Position numbers and translations under genes: made by a program. Positions 37,528-49,803 of a stretch of 64,000 nucleotides of DNA are shown piece after piece. The stretch's first letter is position 1. Each line of letters opens with the position of its first letter. The notes beneath the pieces were generated by a model, which was not told the origin of the DNA, ran no database searches, and was given only the letters and a program-made list of their open reading frames with translations. The DNA is from Apophysomyces variabilis (taxonomy: Eukaryota; Mucoromycota; Mucoromycetes; Mucorales; Mucoraceae): contig MZZL01000137.1 of the NCBI GenBank assembly GCA_002749535.1, positions 518,345-582,344 of the forward strand, written 5' to 3'.

Positions 37528-38124
37528 AGCGAATGTACATACTTTATGCATTTCCCCTTACTTTTTCTGTTTCTTTCTGGCATTTCATTCGCACGATGGC
37601 TTACGGAACCCTTTTATCACAAAACAAAATAACCATAACTCTCGCGCCACTCGACGCCTTTTCTTTTTCTTTTGTCTTTTATTGCACGTCTTTCTTGTCA
37701 TACTACAGAATTTTCTCACGCTATTTTTACACTCACTCTTTTCTTATTCTCTCTGCATCCTTTTTAACTTTTTTTTCTTTTATTTTTTGTCTTACATTGT
37801 TTATTTTGCATCATGCAAAGCATATAACAAAGAAATAAATAAGCCTATACGATTCTCATTTTAAAAACCGAATAGAGCAAAACTGTTGGGATGTTGATAC
37901 ATTTTGACTTTGTCCATGGGGTATTGCACCTGAACAGATCAGCTGGTCCATGACAGAAAGAGAGAATAAGCTAAAAGGACCAGAGCCTATGAATAAAAAT
38001 GACAAGAAACGATGGCATGTGATGCCTCAATAAACCTTGGGCTCCTCAGTATTTTGCTCTGCGTTTTTTTTCCTTGTTGCTGTTTCCCTGCCTTTTGTTT
38101 TTTACGTTTCGCATGTTGTTTCAG
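37528..38124. other. Intergenic, 0.6 kb, possibly holding the first kinase exon
   Basis: T-rich 3' flank of the RRM gene, then the promoter of the kinase gene. An ATG at 37950 opens a short frame whose possible donor after Trp-His (about 38,012) would join in phase to the exon at 38125, so the kinase N-terminus may begin here. This is unproven. Confidence 0.4.
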
Positions 38125-40544
38125 ACCATCCATAGACATATTGACGAATCACTCGAAGTGAGTATCTCATATGGGCTACAACTTGAGTGCCTAAACACAC
38201 AAGACAATCCTCTGCTCTTCGTAGTCACTTGATCGAGACGAACTGGAAAAAATGGTCCTTGCTGATCTCATCGAGTTTTGTCAAGACCGAGGTATGTCTA
38301 TCCATATACTACGAACCACAACCCTCCCCCTCCTCCGCCGGCTTGACTTTATATTTATCATGGAACTAGGTCTACCAACAGAAGGAGACAAAGCCGAACT
38401 GATTAGTAATATACTATTTTGGGTAAAGAGAATGAAAAAGCTAAAGGAGAACAAACCGGGACACACAACAAGTTGTTGACTACGTTTTTCTTTTTTTTTT
38501 TTTTTACCATGACGGACAGAGACAAAATACCCGGCCCATTCCTGCTCCATCCACGCCACGTTTAGCAACGACCGATTTGATCTTGCCGATCTCCTCGAAA
38601 ATGGAAATCCAGCGTCTTGAACTAAACTCACGCGAATTCTCGGCCCTCTTTCTAGACGATGACTCCTCCGGGTTGGATATTCCTTATCACGATCTCGTTG
38701 TGGGGGCCAAATTAGGCAGCGGTGGATTCAAAGATTGCTATGCAGGTAAAATAAAAATTGATTGGGATGGTTCTGGCTGCCCTGAACTTGCAACTTGGGA
38801 AAACTATAGGCACGTACAGAGGCGTAAGTAAGCCGACTTGTGGGATACATAGATATCTCTCATGACCCCTGCCGCATAGGAACCTGTCGCCATTGGAGAA
38901 TTACGTCTGACCGAATTCAATCAAGTGGATCTAGCAGAGATAAAACATGAGATCAAAGTGCTCAAGCAAGTACAAGGAACTCTTTTCTTCTTCTCTGCCA
39001 ACTCTCTTTGATAACAAAATACGCTGCTTTTATTTTTCTACAGACAATTGCGGCATGAGAACGTGATCCGCTTCATAGGAGTGTGCGTTCATCCACAGCA
39101 TCTTTGTATCATTACTGAGCTTTGTCTCAAGGGCGATTTATTCGATGTGATTCGGAAATATAAACGGCCTAGTTTTGCACAGCAGGTATGCTAATGGTGG
39201 ACTAAATAAACAAGGGAAACGAAGCCAATGCCAACTAAAGAAAGTAAATGTTTTTATCCAGGTCATGTACATGTATGACATTGCATTAGGCGTAGCTTAT
39301 CTACATACACGAAGGTAAGGGAAGAGGTTCGTAATATGTTATAGCTTGCTTATCATTGGAAGCTTCTTTTCTACGTAGACCGTCCATCATACATCGGGTA
39401 AGAACCAAAATAAAATTATTGGCAAAACGACTGATACGACGTGCTATTCGACAATGGCGAAAAACACATTTCAGGATCTGAAATCCATGAACATATGTAA
39501 GCTATCTAATCAAATGCAATAAAGTAAGTCCCGTATTAACAACATGATACTTCTTATTCCTTTTCTTTTTCTTCTTGCATGTTTCCTGGCTTTATCTGCA
39601 TTAGTGGTTAGTGAAAACGAGTGCTTGTTCGTTTACGTTATTTTTTTTAATTATTTCTATATATTGTCCTAGATATCGGAAGATGACAGGGCCAAAGTGA
39701 ATGATTTCGGATTAGCACGTATCCGGCCTAAAGCCAATGCATTATTGCACACACAATGTGGTACCCCCAACTGGTATACAGCAACATGATTCCATAACCC
39801 CCACAAAAAAATAATTGAACTTTTACATATATATATATATACCATAGGCAAGGTAAATCACAACCAACATAAGGGGAGAAATCAAACCTGTCTGATCATC
39901 ATCATTCAATCTACTTTATCTTTGATACAAATTTGTGTCCATGGCACGGCTCAGCACCTGAATTTTGGACATCCAAGCCAAGCTATACAGAAAAGGTAAT
40001 GAAAACAAAACAACAAATAGGATTGTTTTTCTTTTAATCGTTTGTCTTACTTTAGGTTGATGTATGTGTCCTACAAGTACTTTTTTTTCTTTATTCTTTT
40101 CAAATGGTAAACATGACAAAATAAGGTTTACGCGTGTGGGTTAATTTTTTGGGAAATCCTCACCTGGGGAGCATTCGGGTATCCGTTTCAAGGTTAGTAT
40201 GGAAAAAACTCCCTTTCCTTCACCCCACCGAAACCCTATTGCTGATACTGCAACATGCCCAAAAACCAAAAAATTTAGAATTATCGGAACATGCACTTTA
40301 TTTCCAAGTGAAGGAACATAACGCGCGACCGCCCATGTCCAAATTGGTCAGTCTCTATCCACGACAATTGCTAGTTCTCGTCAATCAAATGTGGGATGCA
40401 GATCCACAACTGGTAAGGAATCCCAAAAAAAAAAGAGTAACACACAAAAAGTGGGAACTGTACTAAATCACCCTTGAACTATTACGGTTTTAGCGTCCAT
40501 CCATGACTCAGGTAGTGGAAAACTTGTCCACGTATCTATCCTAG
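38125..40544 (+). CDS. SAP-domain TKL-type protein kinase with microexons
   Basis: Eighteen exons from 38125 to 40544 keep phase and give 363 residues. An N-terminal SAP domain (MVLADLIEFCQDRGLPTEGD then KAELISNIL) is followed after ~40 residues by a TKL-like kinase domain: GSGGFKDCYAG loop, VAIGELR, HENVIRFIGVCVHP, HRDLKSMN, DFGLAR, APEFW, VDVYACGLIFWEILTWG and RPSMTQVVENL. The usual VAIK lysine is Gly, although the helix-C Glu, HRD and DFG are present. Exons of 14 (38810-38823), 19, 22, 2 (39605-39606), 5 (39848-39852) and 6 nt (40056-40061) are needed to rebuild the conserved motifs. The intron starting at 38966 appears to be GC-AG. SAP modules bind DNA/chromatin; what this kinase does, and whether it is active, is not known. 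The start codon is unresolved (candidates 37950, 38252). Confidence 0.82.
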
Positions 40545-41453
40545 AATGTCAGAGAACAAGAAAAAAAGAAACGAAAGGGCGCATAAACGCTAGTCATGGG
40601 CTGCGAAAAGGGAAAACTTAAAACACTGGAACAATTTGTTTTCGGGAAATCACACGCTGCATCCAAACAGTAAACATAAAGAAAACTTGTGCGCCTTGGT
40701 CTTATGTTGAATTCTTTTTCTGCTTTTTGAATTTTTATTTTTCACATGGGTTTCTTCTTAACATAAATGTTGGACATAGAGAGAACAAAAAATGAAAATT
40801 GAATACAAAAAAACACAAAGAGAATGGTAATACATTGAGAGGATCCGTAGCATAAAACTGTAAACACCCAAAGTTACAAAGAAAGAAAGAAAAACAAGTG
40901 ATTCACATACATAGCAGCAAGTAAATGGATGTGTATGTATGTATGTACATGTGTGTATGTGTATGAGTAACAGGCACAGTCAAACAAAAAAAAACGACAA
41001 AACGAAAAGACAGAGCGAATAATTAATTAGCTGAGAAAGTGTGTGTGTGCATGTGTGTGTTTTCTTTTACTACTGTAAAGTGAATAAACGAGGTTTATAG
41101 CACTAGCTTGTGCTATCAATAGGTTACCTTTTCTTTTTTTTTGAATAGGTCAAAGATGCCAGCATCAATTTATCCCACATAATGTTAGTGAGGAACGGGT
41201 CCAGCCCACGAAAAGACAAGACAATAGATGTAGTATTTTTTTTTCTTTCTATTGCTCTGCAGCAAGATAAAGAACACAAAAAAAAAAGGTTGACTAGAGA
41301 AGATGAACTAAGAAAAGAAAAGGCGAAATCTGTTTCCTTTTTATAAGTACAATTTTTTTTTCTTTACCCTGTCCGTTCTGGAGATGACATTGAAAAAGGA
41401 TAAAACGAGCATTTTTTTGTGTACAATCGCACATTTGTTTAAATTGAAACGCT
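40545..41453. other. Convergent 3' interval with simple repeats
   Basis: The 0.9 kb between the kinase stop and the CSC1-like stop is AT-rich with GT-rich tracts (about 40,930-40,970 and 41,038-41,062). No gene was recognised. Confidence 0.5.
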
Positions 41454-44400
41454 TTAGTATTCTGAAACGTTTCCATTGTTCCCATGGAAAAATAGCCGAT
41501 GTTGAGGTCTGGGTGGCGACGGAGGCTGGCGCTGACGATGATCGCGGTAGATATGAGCCATCTCGATCACTTCATGTCTATCCAGATTCCTTGGGTCGTG
41601 GGTGCGATAGGCACGTCCCGCTACAAAGTATTCTAGATCATTGTAGGTTCCTGTCTGCGTGGATCCTGCCATAGACTTCCCATCCTCCTCATCCGAATCC
41701 TCGTGATTTATCAAGGGCCGTGTAGCCGCGTACCGATCTCCATCGCCTACTTGTTTTGGTTTCGCTGGATGCATGAGCCGTTCATTATCCTCATTATCCT
41801 CAAACTTGTAATATCCCTGAACGCCTTCTATCGAATCGTCCATTTCCAATTCTTCTTTTTCTATACTTTGAAATTGAAGTTCATGACCCTTTTGGTCTTG
41901 GATAACAGAAAGATGCCGAACGCTCCTATGGCGTGTTAACTCTTTCGTTGTCTTGGTGGATTTGCTACGTGCACCATAGAGCTGCGGTAAAAGATGTCGT
42001 ACACATTCATGAACCATAGGAACCGGGAGCTCGGTGAAAAAAGCCGGGTCGCCAAATCGAAAACCAGCACTGCGTTTGGGCGGAGTTGCATCTCTGACAG
42101 ACGCCTCGGCGTCTGGCGTATAGTAGTAAACATGAGGATCAAATCGACGATGACAGTACACTTTGAAAGCCAGCGTCATGAATGGCAATGGTCCGGTGAA
42201 AATCGCGGGACCTGAAGCGCCTTTCAGATTCAGCACTCCAAGCATGATGAGCTGAAAGAATAACGTAGATACCAACAGCCGATTGATCAGTACGCGCCAA
42301 ATTTGACCCCCGGTCTCAACGCTCGTAACGAAAACATACCTAGACTTAAAACGTTAACATAATTAAACAGAAGCAGGATGTAACATACATAAGAAGGTAT
42401 CGGAAGACCATCGTGGCAAGCAAGAAGTAGAGCAACGTGAATGGAAGAACAAGGGGAGCAATCACCGAATATACTAAGCCAATAGTGAAGAAAAAGATGA
42501 GGACGTTATAGAATAATGGATAATCAAATGCATTGGGTCGAGTAAATTCTTGTAGCTGTCGCGGGCTTGGCCTTGTCAGCAATTTTCTAGTGACGGTGGT
42601 TAATGTCAGAGTACAAGCTAAAGGACATATTCTGCATTAGCTACCTCAACGTAATGGACAGGAAGGCAACCACCTGAGCCAAATCCATGATGACACCAAC
42701 TCCTTTTAAAGATACATAATTCACCCAGAAGTTGGAAACATCTAAAACATGAATTTGGATCAGAATTGCTGCCTTCTTTACCTCTTTTCCCCTTTTCTTT
42801 ACCGCTCATATTTTTAGCTATATCTGTCAGGTTATGGCCAAGAGTAGAAAAGAATTGTCCTGCCGTAAGCGATTCGGTGCCTTGAACTGCCTTGTGGATT
42901 TGTAGATACATCGAGATCATGGTGGAGGACACGGTAAACACCAACAAATTATTAACAATAAAGAATATATATAACTTCGCCAGTACTTGACGGTCTAAGC
43001 TCGTTCCAGTAAAATACCCTTGTTGCTGGGATAGCATTCGCATTATTTTTGGCAAGATCAGCAGGAAAATGGCCATCACAATAGGTGTGAACCATGATGC
43101 AAGCAAGGAGACAAACACCGCGTGTTCATGAAGGAACTGATCCGAATTGGGAAACAATCGGATGAATGCCGTCACGTTAGAGGATGCCGACAGAAAACTG
43201 GAAGGGATAAACCACAGAAACACAAATCCATAGAATAGAATGCTTGCGACCAGACGTTTGCTGTTCCTAACATGTTCGTTCAGAGATAAGTTGCTCCAGA
43301 TGATATCCTTGGGTTGAGGTGCCAATTCTACACGAGGCTGATTGGCAGCACTCTGTGCTATTCGCCGAAGAGGAGAGGAATCGGATGAAAGGTGTTTGGC
43401 AGTAGCGTGAGCCCATGACACTTTAGCAAAGGAAACCCAACCATAGCTCGTCGGTTTACTGTTGGACATGTTTTGCCGCACCTTGATGATCTTTTCGCTG
43501 AGCCTTTGGACCTTATCCGAATAATGCTCAATCGCATCCACTTTACGGCCTCCCCAGCACAGAAACCCTCCTAACCTCAAAGTAGGTCGCTTTCCAACAA
43601 CCACATCACCATCTAAAATCCCGTGTCGTTGAGTTCGGAATAAAGGCGATGCAACCAACATCCTCCCTCCTAACGCGTCTATTACCTTTCAAATGATTGG
43701 ATAGAAGGATTTCCAACTTCCGTACTGCTTCATCATGCTCCTCGACATACTTTGTTAATCGTCCGTTTCGTCTCCCAATAAATACTTGTTCTACGGGATA
43801 TGACAAGTTCATCCCCTTGATCCATGTTGTTAACGCCTCATCCGATTGCAATGAGTTTGGCAGATTATAGAGTAGTAATGTACGCGCATGCATGGATTGT
43901 TGATACTCTTCACTTTCAAAATACTGTTGCCGCAGTTTTACATATTCTCCGTAGTTCTGATAGATAGCTCGGTATATCAGGATCGAGAATATCCAGGTGC
44001 CAATCGCATGGGACCAGTACCATGCTACATTCCCATCCCCTCGAGACTTGTCATTGATAGTTGAAATAGAGAGAAAATCGAGATCATACGGTGGCCAATC
44101 CCTGAGAAAGTTGTCTTATTCTTGTCAGTAAAAAGAAAGAATCCGGGATAAAAACCCTAAAAATGGGTCTCTTTTTTTTTTTTTTTTTTTTTTTTACTTC
44201 ACCCTGTCAAAGAGGTTGCCACTGCGTTGATAGGCATCAGTACGACAACACCGACGGCTGTCATGACATATAATAGCTTTCGAAGCATCCGTAGGAATCG
44301 AATAAAGAGCAGAGCATCGTAACCGATCATACGCAGTAATACATCGTCCGGGGTACTGATGGTTGGTTTGAACCACGAAAAAAGACCTTTAGATATCCTT

Positions 44401-44734
44401 GGAGGTTGCTTGCTACCGCAAGTTTACAATTTATTATCGGTAAACCATTTGCCGTTCTGCTTTCTCTTCTTGGTCTAATCTTTTGTTCCTTTACTTACTC
44501 ACGTTTCCTCTGCATATTTGTATCTCGGGGCGTACACCACTATCGCGGACATTTAATGTTTACTATGGGAATGAAGAGAGTCATTGCATCCAACTCACAG
44601 TTGTTATTGGGGCGTAGAATAACAAACGCCAGTAGTACGCCGGCAGCAATAGCTAGATTGATGCCTATATTAGAAGCCATTCCCTGGAGAGAAAGCTGAG
44701 CGTCCTGTTTCTTCACATCGGTCAATGAAGACAT
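41454..44734 (-). CDS. CSC1/TMEM63 (OSCA-family) cation channel protein
   Basis: CSC1/OSCA/TMEM63 proteins are hyperosmolality- or mechanically gated Ca2+-permeable channels of the plasma and internal membranes. The start is the Met at 44734 (MSSLTDVKKQD); the stop is at 41454 after NGNVSEY. The order fits the family: an N-terminal helix (MASNIGINLAIAAGVLLAFV), VYAPRYKYAEE, a second helical part including FSWFKP, and a third helix. A cytosolic loop with an RRM-like fold follows (TLLLYNLPNSLQSDEALTTW, then YGWVSFAKVSWAHATAKHL). The 7-TM channel core comes next (KDIIWSNLSL, FLWFIPSSFLSASS, WFTPIVMAIFLLILPKIM and later helices). The C-terminal tail is ~200 residues, charged and rich in His/Arg. 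About eight short introns are present. Exon ends were checked only in part. Confidence 0.9.
44172..44195. repeat. Poly-T tract (24 T) in a CSC1 intron
   Basis: A 24-base T run lies just inside an intron of the CSC1-like gene; on the gene strand it is poly-A after the donor. Its length may be unreliable. Confidence 0.8.
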
Positions 44735-45751
44735 AGATAATGTGCGTGGAGGGTGATGAAAGCGCGAAAAAGGGGAAAAAGAAAAACAAAACAGTCCATT
44801 GTACCTTTTTTTTCTTCTTTCTGCAACACAAATAGAAATTCGTGTAACTGTAATGAATAAACTGACGTGTTTGTAACACGAAGAGTAGCCAATCGTATCT
44901 CTATGATCTCTTCCTTAGTGAAATTAAGTAAGAGAACGATAACCTCTTTCATCCACGGCATCAATGGAAACAGAATTTTTGGCGCATAGCAAATCCTTAT
45001 CGCTGAGTATCGTAGATTCATGATATGTTAGCATAGAAGTTATATATAAAGCTCGTCTTATTTGGCTTGTTGCTCATGTACAATTTCATGCGACGTCCTA
45101 GAATTCCGTTGTCTACTTTAGTATATAAAATTGTAAGCTGAAAACTGTTAAACTAGCAGACACAACTAGTCACGTTATCCTTTGAAGCGCGTTGTTCACG
45201 CCTTTGTTCAAGGGTACTGTTCTGCTGCTTCTGTTAGCGATGATTCGTGATGGTGCTTTTTCCTCTGAGACTCTTGGATGGAATCAAAAATTTATAATCA
45301 CTTCTGGAGATTTCTAGCTTTTATGGCATAATGCAGACTTTGTAATAAGGAACCAGACTATCTATGCGGTTGAAAAATGCATGCTGCCGTACACGACAGA
45401 CTTCTCGTAAGCTATATACCAGGATCATCGGTTCTACTGTTGTTCAAGAGGAGAAATCTCAAGCTAATGATCCATCGGGCCATTTCTCGTGAACTTGATT
45501 TGGCATAGAAATGCCGCTTATAGCACCTCGTTCCCAAGATCTTCCCTGAACGTCAACTTTTCTTTGCAGCTTTTACAGATGTAACGCAAACATTACCAGT
45601 GTAACATATTATCACATTCCTCGTTGTCCACATTTAGCAGTTCCCTTCTTTTTTTTTTATAAATCCCTCTTCTTTATGATATGTCTTCATAGTTACACTA
45701 GATGCTTTACATAGAGTGACGCACCGACAGCAATACGGCTGTCGATGAAAT
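44735..45751. other. Intergenic, 1.0 kb
   Basis: Promoter side of the CSC1-like gene and 3' flank of the ARFRP1-like gene. Only short unsupported frames are present. Confidence 0.5.
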
Positions 45752-46595
45752 TTATCGAAAAACGGGCGGGCGATACATTTTGTTGCGTTGTAACCTTAAT
45801 ACAAGCCAATCGACAGCATCCTTGACGCCATCGCTATGAAAGTGCGTAAATGGGCAAGGTTGCTTTTGTTTAAACAGTAGAACACTTACCCTTCCAGAGC
45901 ACTCACAGGCAATACTCTGGAGTCGCGAGCTCCTAACTTGACTGCGATTTTATTGAATACTTCCTTGATTTCTTCTACCCGCAATGCATCCGGTACGTCT
46001 TGCTTATTGGCCAGCATCAGAACGGGTATGCCTTCCACAAGATCACTGGTAATCATTGTCTCTATAAAACAGCGCAATTCGACAAACGGAACCTGGTGTT
46101 AGCGACAAGGTTATGACGACCGATTTCCGTCATACCAAAGGTATTTTTGCATTCTTCTAACCGTTCACTATCTGTTGAATCGACCACAAATACGATGCCA
46201 TGACATTCGCTATAGTATTTTTCCCATAGAGTCTGGAGATCCTTCTGACCTCCTAAATCCCAGAAATTGATCCGTGTAGACTTGACATCCACTTTGCCGA
46301 CTGTTTTTTTTTTCACGCACAAGAGATTAGTCATCCCGGGTGTGGGTTCGCTTGCTACGCACTATTGAGTCCGACTGTCGGGGCAATTCGTTCTGGAGGC
46401 AGACCGGGTACACCCAGATAGACGGATTTTATGCGTTCCAACAGGGTCTGATGAGAAGAAGTTCATTAATGAGAGCATAATGAAAAAAGAAGTGATCGTT
46501 ACAGTTTTTCCAGCATTGTCCAGTCCGATGATGAGGACGTAGTATTCTTCTTTCTGTGTTAAATAATTGTATAGTCCACTTAGCAAGGTGTACAT
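45752..46595 (-). CDS. Arf-related small GTPase ARFRP1/Arl3
   Basis: ARFRP1 (yeast Arl3) recruits Arl1 to the trans-Golgi and controls golgin and cargo sorting. Five or more exons give a normal-length protein. It starts MYTLLSGLYNYLTQKEEYY as in the family, whose N-terminal Met-Tyr is acetylated rather than myristoylated. Motifs follow in order: GLDNAGKT (P-loop, split by an intron), PTVGLN (switch I), WDLGGQKDLQTLWEKYYSEC (switch II), FVVDSTDSERLEECK, ANKQDVPDAL and SAL(E)G. The last exon encodes VKDAVDWLVLRLQRNKMY and a short tail before TAA at 45752. The start lies 246 bp from the divergent DHA2 transporter start. Confidence 0.94.
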
Positions 46596-46841
46596 TAGAC
46601 TAAATTGGATGGTTTGGGGGTGTGTTTTTCTGTTTCGTGCACGGTCAACAGGAATAAATTGCGTTCGTTAGCCGAAGAACCGGGCGTCGGTTTTTCCCTG
46701 CAAGCGAAACATCAGATAGAAGTGACTTCCGTCGTACGAATATGGCAGTTTTAAAATTTTTTCCAGCCCGTGCATCTGCAATCCCTTCTTCTTTTTGCAC
46801 CTGCTTCCTCTTCTTTTCTTTCTTTGCTGTTTGAGAAAATC
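46596..46841. promoter_or_regulatory. Short divergent promoter between ARFRP1 and DHA2 genes
   Basis: Only 246 bp separate two divergent start codons, so the two genes probably share a bidirectional promoter. No specific operator was recognised. A CT-rich stretch precedes the transporter start. Confidence 0.6.
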
Positions 46842-49093
46842 ATGGTCTCCGAGTCTCATGAACGAGACGAGACTTCACCTCTTTTGGGTGTCCGGGATGG
46901 GTCTATCATCAGTTATTTAAGTGATAACGATGACAGAGTCACTATTCGCACTTCAAATCCACCCTCTATAAAATCAAACAATGGCGAATATGTCGAAGAG
47001 GACCTGGTTGCAAAACGACTGAATGGTGCCTCAATGCTGACACTCTGTTTAGGGTAAGGGAATGATGGAAAAGATAAAAAAGAAAACAGAACCTAACATT
47101 TTGTATACAGCCTCTACATCGGTGTTTCTTTGGCCGCCCTGGACTCGTCCATTGTAGCTACGATTTACGCTCAGATTGGCACAGAATTCAAAAAGTACAC
47201 CATCGCTTGGGTATCATTTACCATATCATCTGACTGAACCGTGATAGATCGAACGAGATTATTTGGATCGCAACGTCATATGTTCTCAGCTACACAGCTC
47301 TACAACCTCTCTGTAAGTGCGAATAGAGTAGCACAAGGTCATCTTTAGTGGCACCTTTGTCTTTTCGTCGTTTCGTTTTGCTTATCAAGATCGTGCCAGA
47401 TGGCCGCATTTCGGATATATTCGGTCGTAGAAATGCCCTTTTGTTTGCCGCCTCTGTCTTTTTTATCGGGTCTTTTCTTTGTGGAGCTGCTGTAGGCATG
47501 TGGTCATTGGTAGCTGCCCGCGCCATCGCTGGTATCGGTGGTGGCGGTATTAACACGTATGAAGTTTCTTTTTGCTTTTCCTCTTGGTGGACAAACATTT
47601 TAACCGAAAATGGCAAATTTTTTTAGTGTCACAAGTGTGATCGTCAGTGACCTGGTGCCTTTGCGGGAACGTGGAAAATTTCAAGGTTTCGGTAACATTG
47701 CTTATGGAGTAAGAGTGGAACATAAAAAGAGAAGAGAGTAACAGGATCGAACTAAGAATACAATGATTAGCTTGGATCGGTCATCGGCGCTCCCCTCGGA
47801 GGTCTTATTACCGACACGGTTGGCTGGCGCTACTGTTTCTATATCAACTTACCCCTTCTGCTCGTGACTCTCTACGCTGCCGTATGTTTGTTGACCAATT
47901 ATAACCTGGAGGAACAACCTCAAGAGACTCTCAGGGAAAAGCTGAAGAGAATCGATTATCTTGGTGCCTTGACGATCATACTAGGCGTTATTTCCTTCCT
48001 GCTTGCTACTTCACTTGGTGGTAACTTGAGACCATGGTCAGACCCTCTAGTAGTGACTTGTCTTACTGTCTCGGGTGTCTTGGCTGTCATCTTCTGCATC
48101 ATCGAAAAGAACTTTGCTGCCAACCCACTCATGCCATGGCATATTATCTCGAGTCGATCCCCCTTGGCATGTTCCTTGACTAACTTCTGGGCAATGATGT
48201 CCTCTACCAGTATGGTTTATATTATACCATTGTATTTCCAGGTACTAATTTATGCAAATCCATCTTTGTCTTTCTCTCTCTCCTTCTGTGTGCTTTTGTA
48301 ATATGCAATTGGATCTCATACTTTGTTTGCTGTAGGGTCTGCTCGGTTATTCTCCTACGCAAGGTGGTCTTTATTATTTGCCAAAGGTGATTGCAGTTTC
48401 AATTGGATCTGTGCTTTCAGGCGTCTACATGTCTCGCACAGGCGAATACTTGACAATCACCATTATGGCAACTTGTGGTTCCTTTTTGTCCATGGTTGGG
48501 TTTGCTACCTGGTCGACAACCACTCCCTTTGCATTTGTCATAGCTTGTTTACTGCTGGATGGCTTTACTATGGGTGTAATACTTACAACAACTCTCATTG
48601 CCATGCTCTCCTGCGTTGGACAACAGGGTATGTCATGTTTTAGGAGCTTAGACGAAGAAATACTGACCGTAAATCAAATGTTGTATCAGAAATGGCGACC
48701 ATTACGTCGATGTCATACCTATTTAGATCAGCGGGTTCTGTCATTGGTATTTCCTCTACTTCCGCTATTTTCCAGGCTGTTGTCAAGAATGTATTGACGG
48801 AGAGAATTACAGGCCCTGATGCTGCCAAAGTAAGGGAACATAGGAGAGAAAAAAAGCAAGGGTGACTGACCTGTTATGGTTCCGTTTTTATTCCTTAGTA
48901 TATCGAAATTGCACGAAAATCTATGACGGAAATCCGTGTGTTGTTACCGCCCGAAGTGCTCCAGATTGTGCTGGATACATATCAAATAGCACTTCGATAT
49001 ACGTTTTTATCCTGTGTCGCTATTGCTTCACTTACCGTCATTTCTTCCTTGTTTATCCAACGATTTGAGTTGCATACCAAAGTGAGGAAGTAA
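46842..49093 (+). CDS. DHA2-family MFS transporter (14 TM, drug/basic amino acid type)
   Basis: Proton antiporters of this group export drugs or load basic amino acids into the vacuole. The start is MVSESHERDETSPLLG at 46842; the dileucine-like ETSPLL is common in vacuolar members. Exons then give LYIGVSLAALDSSIVATIYA (motif D1 area), WIATSYVLSYTALQPLYGR, GRISDIFGRRNALL (motif A), GIGGGGINT (motif C-like), SVIGAPLGGLITDTVGWRYC and FYINLP (the DHA2 signature). Further helices run to FIQRFELHTKVRK and TAA at 49093. About seven short introns are present; the exons at 47340 and 48640 are bounded by clear GT/AG pairs. It looks closest to Vba/Fnx vacuolar transporters, but the substrate is inferred only by family. 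Confidence 0.9.
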
Positions 49094-49803
49094 ACAAGCA
49101 AGGGGGAGTTAAAACATAGGAGTTACCAAAACACAATAAAAGTTTTATATCTATAGTAGGAGACTTGCGACAATAACTTGGCATGGGAGGAAGAAAGTAG
49201 TTGAGAGGAAGTGTCAAGCAACAGAGAAAGAGGGCTTTTTGCCACCAAATGGTTCTCCTAAAATAGACATAGACCGCCACAATCACTTGTCTTTCTCCTT
49301 CATTTTGTCTTTGCAACACCCAAATACTTTGAACCACGTCAGCTTTGCCTGTTAACATTTAGACCATATGGTACAGCCGTTAACTTGCTCCTTAAAAGGG
49401 GGGACCATGACACCAGTCCGGACGTCTTGAACCTTTATTGTAGGTACCGTCTCAGTATAAATCTCTCCTTAATTGTTAATCCTATCCTCCTGGAGACAAC
49501 AAGTCCAAACCTGGATGAATCTCTCGGATAGTATCGTTAAGCCAGACTAAAGCCAAAAATAAATCTGGATATTCAGCATGTTAACGACACATTTCCTGTT
49601 ATTGCCTTCATTGGCAATCAAATTTAATTCACATTTTTTCATTAAAGCAGATATCGACAAAAGGCAAATATAATTAACTTTTTTCACAAAGAACCTAAAT
49701 TTGAAGGATGGCAGAGATATGGTGACAACAGTTGGAAAATGACAGATGGTTCTCTCAGAGGATTTACATGCAAATGGAATAGGCCTTATAATAAGGTTTG
49801 ACT
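49094..49803. other. Convergent 3' interval, 0.7 kb
   Basis: This is the 3' flanks of the DHA2 transporter and the Ran1-like kinase genes. No gene or repeat was recognised. Confidence 0.5.
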
